Source: a virus
Length of the DNA stretch: 42,000 nucleotides
Direction: 5' to 3' (one strand)
Virus record (IMG/VR): IMGVR_UViG_3300028800_000170
Span: 1 to 42,000 of that record
Shown: piece by piece, positions 38,629 to 42,000 of the stretch
How the letters are laid out: each line of letters begins with the position of its first letter
Numbering within the stretch: the first letter of the stretch is position 1
Translations under genes and position numbers: made by a program
Notes under the pieces: generated by a model
What the model saw: only the letters and a program-made list of their open reading frames with translations
What the model was told of the DNA's origin: nothing
The model's database searches: none

Positions 38629-39912
38629 ATGCAAGAACCATTCTCTCCCAAGCAACTAGAATTTATAAAGAACTGCACCGCCAAGTGGAATATGGCTCAT
38701 GGCTCCGTCAGGACTGGCAAGACCGTTTGCACCACCTTCGCCTTCCTCCATGCAGCTTGGAAATGCCCAGACAGCAAGATCTATATAGTAGGGCACACTT
38801 TTGATACTGCCTATAGAAACGTAGTGCGTCTGATAATGGAAAGTACCGAGCTGGCAATGTTTCGTCCTTATTGTACTTGGTCGGGTAAGAAGCTCTTCTT
38901 TGCCGATAAAACAATAACCGTATTGGGAGCAAAGGATGAGGGCGCCATCGGTAACTTTCAGGGTGACACCCACTCAGTGACCTATTGCGACGAGATCACT
39001 TTATATCCCGAAAGCATCATTGACATGATCGACTCTCGCCTTTCCCAACCCCACTCTATAGCCTTCGCCTCGATGAACCCTTCCCATCCATCGCACAAGG
39101 TTAAGGGATGGATTGATAAGGCTATTGAGGGTGATCCCAATTACTACCAGCTACACTTTACCCTAGAGGATAATCCCTATGTCCCACAAGAGTATAAAAA
39201 TAGACTGCGAGATTCCGCTTCCGGGATATTCTATAAGAGGAACTATCTTGGCTTATGGTGTATGGCTGAGGGTGCTATTTTCGATTTTTTCGATAGGAAG
39301 ATACACGTTGTTAAACGGCCCCCTCGCGCTGCTGAGTATTGGATTGCTGGTATTGACTATGGGACTAATAACAGCTTCGCCTGTGTTCTTATTGGCGTAT
39401 CTACTGGTGTTAGGCAGCAAATTGGTAAGTCTCTTTGGGTAGAGAAGGAATATTACTGGGATAGCGTTAAGAAGGGGAGGCAGAAGACTAACTTGGAGTA
39501 TGCTAAAGATGTGCGGGATTTCTTGGGAGACTATGATGTTAAGGGTATTTATGTTGATCCTTCTGCTGCTTCTTTCAAGTTAGAACTCAGGAGAATGGGG
39601 ATGACGGTTATAGATGCTGAGAATGAAGTCGTTGATGGCATTAACCATATGGCCAGTGAAATGCATAACGGCACCCTGTTAGTTTGCGAAAACTGCACCA
39701 ATATTATTAGAGAGATAGAAGGATACGTCTGGGACCCGAGCGCTGCTAAGAAGGGGGAAGATAAGCCACTAAAGGTAAACGATCACGCTGTCGACGCTGC
39801 CCGGTACGCCCTATACACACATAAGGTGCCAACCTATACACCTTATAAGGATACCGGTGGCGGAGAGCAATATATGTCAGGAAGATTTAATCCAGGAACA
39901 AGAAGGTTTTAA
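38629..39912 (+). CDS. terL: Terminase large subunit
   Basis: A 427-residue packaging motor. Walker A GSVRTGKT at residues 25-32, Walker B VTYCDE near residue 121, coupling motif ASMNPSHPSH, and nuclease residues D in GIDYGTNNS, D in IYVDPSA and D in NDHAVDAARYAL. This places it in the PBSX/Terminase_3-6 type that cuts by headful, agreeing with the circular permutation. There is no ribosome site before the ATG; the -10-like TAAGCT is so close that the message may be leaderless. Length is normal. Confidence 0.93.
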   Translation: MQEPFSPKQLEFIKNCTAKWNMAHGSVRTGKTVCTTFAFLHAAWKCPDSKIYIVGHTFDTAYRNVVRLIMESTELAMFRPYCTWSGKKLFFADKTITVLGAKDEGAIGNFQGDTHSVTYCDEITLYPESIIDMIDSRLSQPHSIAFASMNPSHPSHKVKGWIDKAIEGDPNYYQLHFTLEDNPYVPQEYKNRLRDSASGIFYKRNYLGLWCMAEGAIFDFFDRKIHVVKRPPRAAEYWIAGIDYGTNNSFACVLIGVSTGVRQQIGKSLWVEKEYYWDSVKKGRQKTNLEYAKDVRDFLGDYDVKGIYVDPSAASFKLELRRMGMTVIDAENEVVDGINHMASEMHNGTLLVCENCTNIIREIEGYVWDPSAAKKGEDKPLKVNDHAVDAARYALYTHKVPTYTPYKDTGGGEQYMSGRFNPGTRRF

Positions 39913-40142
39913 TGAATTTGCCAGAAATAACAAAAGAAGAATTTTTAGAGTCGATTCGAAATGGTGTTAAAGATGCAATTCTCACCATGACAGAAAGTGG
40001 AGATGGACTTACCGGTGTCATTATTCGAGAGCCTTTTTTAGAGGCTATTCGAAATGGAACATATGATGCTCTTTATATTGGGTCTGGAGATTGCTATAGA
40101 GCTATTTATAATGGAGTCAGAGATGGAACCAGCTCCTCTTAA
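39912..40142 (+). CDS. Small protein with internal repeats
   Basis: A 76-residue protein overlapping the terminase stop (TAATG). It contains a repeat: FLESIRNGVKDAIL at residues 11-24, FLEAIRNGTYDALY at 42-55 and a shorter AIYNGVRDG at 64-72. The repeats may form stacked helical hairpins. It overlaps the next gene by 20 bp. No family is known. Confidence 0.5.
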   Translation: MNLPEITKEEFLESIRNGVKDAILTMTESGDGLTGVIIREPFLEAIRNGTYDALYIGSGDCYRAIYNGVRDGTSSS

Positions 40143-40341
40143 TGAAGATCTCATTGATGAATTTATCGAGAAAATTACTGATATTTTCAATGAAAATGAA
40201 ATAAATCACGCAGAAGGAGCTATGATTCTTTTGGGAATGCTTCGAAATATAGCATTGGCTCATGGTGAAGTTTATGAAGACTATTTACATATGATTAAGG
40301 TTTTATCTGAAGACTTTAAAGACGACTGGCCTATTGGATAA
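40123..40341 (+). CDS. Small acidic helical protein
   Basis: A 72-residue protein from ATG 40123 with GGAG seven bases upstream; an upstream ATG at 40054 is less likely. LIDEFIEKITDIFNENEINH and MILLGMLRNIALAHGEVYED look like two or three helices. Located between the terminase and portal genes, where packaging helpers occur. Unknown. Confidence 0.5.
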   Translation: MEPAPLNEDLIDEFIEKITDIFNENEINHAEGAMILLGMLRNIALAHGEVYEDYLHMIKVLSEDFKDDWPIG

Positions 40342-40440
40342 TTAGTATTTGTGTTATAATATTCGTAAGCCTAGGGGGCACCCGAAAGGCGGTTTCCGAC
40401 CGCTTGGCTTGCTTTCATTCGGATCAACTACGGAGGTTGT
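40342..40440 (+). promoter_or_regulatory. Extended -10 promoter and structured leader of the HNH gene
   Basis: TGTTATAAT at 40352-40360 is a perfect extended -10 box. The transcript leader can fold as a three-way junction: AAGCC 40367-40371 with GGCTT 40406-40410, enclosing GGG/CCC (40374-40383) and GCGG/CCGC (40389-40403). A last hairpin CAAC/GTTG (40425-40439) holds the ribosome site GGAGG in its loop. The endonuclease thus has its own promoter and possibly controlled translation. Confidence 0.55.
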
Positions 40441-41028
40441 ATGTCAAAAAAATGCATTTCCTGCGATGAGATTTTAAGCATCAAAGCTAAAAAAGATGCC
40501 TGCAAAGCTTGTCGAAAAAAAGAAACAGCCAAAAAGTACATTCAAAATCATAAAGAAAAATTTAATACTTACCAAAAAGAATACAGAGAAAAAAATAGAG
40601 AACTTTGTAATGAGAGAGTTAGAAAAAGCTATTGGAAAAATCCGCAAAAATATAACGAAAAGGGCAAGATCCATTATAGGGAAGTAAACGGAATTCCCTT
40701 AGATTCTCCGTTTAAAAAAAAGAAAAATGGTGAGGGCAATATAGATGCTCAGGGATACAAAACTATCACTAAAAAGGGGCATCCAAATCAAATGGATGCA
40801 AAGGGACGTATAAGAGAGCATATCTTTGTTATGTCTGAACACCTAGGTAGACCTCTTTTTAAGGGAGAAACGGTACATCATAAGAACGGTGTGCGAACTG
40901 ATAATCGAATAGAAAATCTTGAACTTTGGAATAGGGGACAACCACCCGGCCAAAGAGTTGAGGATAGAATCGCCTATTACATCGAATTCTTAAAGCAATA
41001 TGGTTATGAAGTAAATCGCTTGCCTTAA
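40441..41028 (+). CDS. HNH homing endonuclease
   Basis: A 195-residue protein. The N-terminus carries two zinc knuckles (CISCDEI, CKACRKK), then a basic coiled region, then an HNH_3-type domain: GYKTITKKGHPNQMDAKGRI, REHIFVMSEHLGRPLFKGET, VHHKNGVRTDNRIENLELWN. The catalytic H-H...N...N order is complete. Such enzymes nick or cut intron- or insert-free alleles of a neighbouring gene. It lies free-standing between terminase and portal, 80 bp before a portal gene that holds an intron and a coding gap. Confidence 0.9.
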   Translation: MSKKCISCDEILSIKAKKDACKACRKKETAKKYIQNHKEKFNTYQKEYREKNRELCNERVRKSYWKNPQKYNEKGKIHYREVNGIPLDSPFKKKKNGEGNIDAQGYKTITKKGHPNQMDAKGRIREHIFVMSEHLGRPLFKGETVHHKNGVRTDNRIENLELWNRGQPPGQRVEDRIAYYIEFLKQYGYEVNRLP

Positions 41029-41106
41029 AATATAACATGTTTTATTGAGAGAATAGACGTAAGCGACCCGTCATCGCGGTGAAAGTTTTAACGCGAGGAG
41101 GGCGAC
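41029..41106 (+). promoter_or_regulatory. Portal leader with hairpin and AGGAGG site
   Basis: The leader holds a hairpin CGCG (41075-41078) / CGCG (41092-41095) and the ribosome site AGGAGG at 41096-41101. In the portal frame, stop codons occur at 41080 and 41089, so translation must start after 41091. Confidence 0.5.
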
Positions 41107-41296
41107 ATTTCTTTTTATTATCCACCTTGGAACAATGCTCTGGAACCTAATCAGGGTAATGTAAGACAGTGGCTTGATAATCTTTATTCGAAATTTCAAC
41201 CGATCGAACAGTCTTTTTTTTAAAAGCGGGACTGTTAATAGAAAAGTGGAGTGCGCTGGAATCAGTCAAATATTGATACCCTTTTCTATGCAGGCT
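41107..41296 (+). CDS. Portal protein, 5' exon (interrupted by a 39-nt gap)
   Basis: The N-terminus of the portal reads SFYYPPWNNALEPNQGNVRQ, WLDNLYSKFQPIEQSF (41107-41217), then after a 39-nt gap WNQSNIDTLFYAG (41257-41296, ending in the first base of the next codon). Both parts are in the same frame as the rest of the gene. The usual portal pattern in this family joins ...PIEQSF directly to W-N-E-x-x-I-D-T-x-F-x-A-G. The only possible start is ATT at 41107, five bases after a perfect AGGAGG; no ATG, GTG or TTG is available. Removing gap and intron gives a continuous frame. Confidence 0.75.
41218..41256 (+). other. 39-nt in-frame gap with stop codons inside portal gene
   Basis: Thirteen triplets including TAA, TAA and TAG separate ...EQSF from WNQSN.... 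The frame is the same on both sides. The gap's left edge forms a hairpin: AACAGTC 41207-41213 with GACTGTT 41230-41236, a T8A4 run inside. CAGTC also occurs again at 41263-41267. A GGAG lies six bases before the resuming TGG codon. These are features of a ribosomal bypass (T4 gene 60 type), but matching take-off and landing codons are not obvious. Other explanations are RNA removal, assembly error or inactivation. Confidence 0.5.
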
Positions 41297-41497
41297 TGAG
41301 GTACGGGGCCTGTTTAAATCTCCTCTAATTGACTTGGACCTCCCTATGGGAAGACAAGGGGCAAGCGAAAGCAGCCTGAACGACTAAATGAGGAGACCTA
41401 GCAATAGGAAGCGATAGTCTGAACTCTATGGTAACATAGAGAGGGAGATCCGAAGAGGTCACCCCGCCACGAAAGTGGTCACAAAAGTAACAGACGG
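41297..41497 (+). ncRNA. Group I intron in portal gene
   Basis: Core elements in order: P1, exon GCAGGCT (41290-41296) with guide GGCCTGT (41307-41313) and U-G at the splice site; P3 CTCCTC 41320-41325 with GAGGAG 41390-41395; P4-P6 between, with GAAA loop; P7 GACTA 41382-41386 with TAGTC 41415-41419, in contexts AACGACTAAATG and GAAGCGATAGTC matching the conserved R and S elements; P8 CCTA-GCAA-TAGG 41397-41408; P9 CTCTATG-GTAA-CATAGAG 41424-41441. The terminal G is at 41497. Splicing joins GGC-T to CA-CAA and restores the portal frame (YAG-SQTFVN). It encodes no protein. Confidence 0.88.
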
Positions 41498-42000
41498 CAC
41501 AAACTTTCGTTAATAGATACTTCAACTTTTCGCCCACGACGTCGTACCAACAGTACTACTTCAATATTATACAACAGCCCGTAAACATGATCACGGGCTA
41601 TGAGCGCCAACACCGTAAAAACTTCACCTATGTTCCCACTGAAGGTGCCGACCCTCAAACCACCGACGACTACACCACCTTAATGACCCACGTCTGCAAT
41701 GCGGGTGACATTCATGAGCAGAAATCCAAAGCAAAAGAACTCGCCTGTGTCTCAGGCATGGTACTCCTACAGCCCTACCTAGATTATACTGGTGATGACC
41801 AGGCACAAGGGACGTTGCGCACAAAGGTCTGGGAATATAATGCCTTCCTAGTAGATCCTTACTTTAGGTCGCCTGACATGAGTGATGCTCAGTTTGTCTG
41901 GTGCCAAGAGTATATTTCTAAGAAGGAGGCTGAAAATAGATTTCCTGACAAAATCAATGTTATCGCGCCAATGGCGGGAACTCCACAACGCTATGGATCT
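41498..42000 (+). CDS. Portal protein, 3' exon (continues at position 1)
   Basis: The exon begins with the last two bases of a split codon and reads SQTFVNRYFNFSPTTSYQQY, YFNIIQQPVNMITGYERQHR, KNFTYVPTEGADPQTTDDYT and KVWEYNAFLVDPYFRSPDM. Helical NxI...VNMI-x-G-x-x-R-x-x-R followed by F-L-V-D-P-Y-F is the signature stretch of P22-type portals. An in-frame TAA at 41488 lies upstream within the intron, so this exon depends on splicing. It runs across the closure of the circle into 2-1618. Confidence 0.85.
41868..42000. repeat. Terminal redundancy, second copy
   Basis: Second copy of positions 1-133, differing only at 41994 (T for C). See the first copy for interpretation. Confidence 0.93.

Noticed and set aside
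40441-41028. HNH gene lying inside the group I intron
   Set aside because: The intron core and both splice sites map to 41297-41497, downstream of the endonuclease and of the first portal exon. No second set of intron elements is visible around 40342-41106.
41209-41265. Bypass from CAG to CAG across the gap
   Set aside because: The codons match, but the product would lose five residues of a conserved segment and the stop codon is not next to the take-off codon. Left open only as a weak alternative.
41214-41296. Simple -1 frameshift at the T8A4 run joining the portal parts
   Set aside because: Both other frames after the run read sequence unlike a portal and end at stops before the intron; WNQSNIDTLFYAG is already in the original frame, so no shift is needed.
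1-42000. tRNA or tmRNA genes
   Set aside because: I saw no cloverleaf with a T-loop GTTCRA and matching acceptor stem in the gaps between genes; a tRNAscan run would settle it.

Overview
The window is essentially one complete circular or circularly permuted tailed-phage genome of about 41.87 kb. Positions 1-133 recur at 41868-42000 with one mismatch, so the sequence closes on itself. The P22-type portal, N4 gp56-like capsid protein, beta-propeller-like neck protein, three ejection-type proteins and large fibre genes point to a podovirus-like virion filled by headful packaging. There is no tail tube, sheath or tape-measure gene, no phage RNA or DNA polymerase, and no integrase. Strong AGGAGG ribosome sites and sigma70-like promoters suggest a bacterial host of moderate GC content. 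I cannot name the host.

Layout. Plus strand 38629-16366, running through the origin of numbering: large terminase, two small genes, an HNH endonuclease, the portal gene (interrupted twice), small basic proteins, scaffold, major capsid protein, head proteins, adaptor, gp53-like fibre, neck protein and ejection proteins. Two minus-strand genes (2346-3279) sit as an island inside this module. Minus strand 16399-17198: a putative small terminase flanked by a ribbon-helix-helix-like fragment and a 60-residue gene. Plus strand 17303-20164: an operon of small genes with near-identical ribosome sites, ending in a ParB-like protein and a small DNA-binding protein. Minus strand 20259-25425: the replication and accessory block, with a GroES-like protein, zinc proteins, DUF6496, a DUF1064 nuclease, a winged-helix-type initiator carrying iteron-like repeats, an SSB-like protein and a Cro-like regulator. 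Plus strand 25559-29049: ERF annealing protein, cytosine-5 methyltransferase and YqaJ exonuclease. Minus strand 29098-38175: an array of fibre genes, then a zinc protein next to the large terminase.

How the parts work together. The two terminase subunits and the portal would package replicated DNA; ERF and YqaJ would supply recombination; the initiator would act on repeats inside its own gene; neck, ejection and fibre proteins would deliver DNA. I found no endolysin, holin or spanin by recognisable sequence.

Most notable observations. (1) The methyltransferase gene carries a 320-codon open frame in +1 whose sequence looks like a real protein family. (2) The portal gene contains a compact group I intron of about 201 nt. 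(3) The same gene has a separate 39-nt in-frame gap with three stop codons and apparently starts with ATT, just downstream of an HNH endonuclease gene; this resembles the T4 mobE/gene 60 bypass cassette. (4) Four repeats at about 22-nt spacing lie inside the initiator gene, as in the lambda origin. (5) A zinc-protein gene is bracketed by perfect 31-bp direct repeats.
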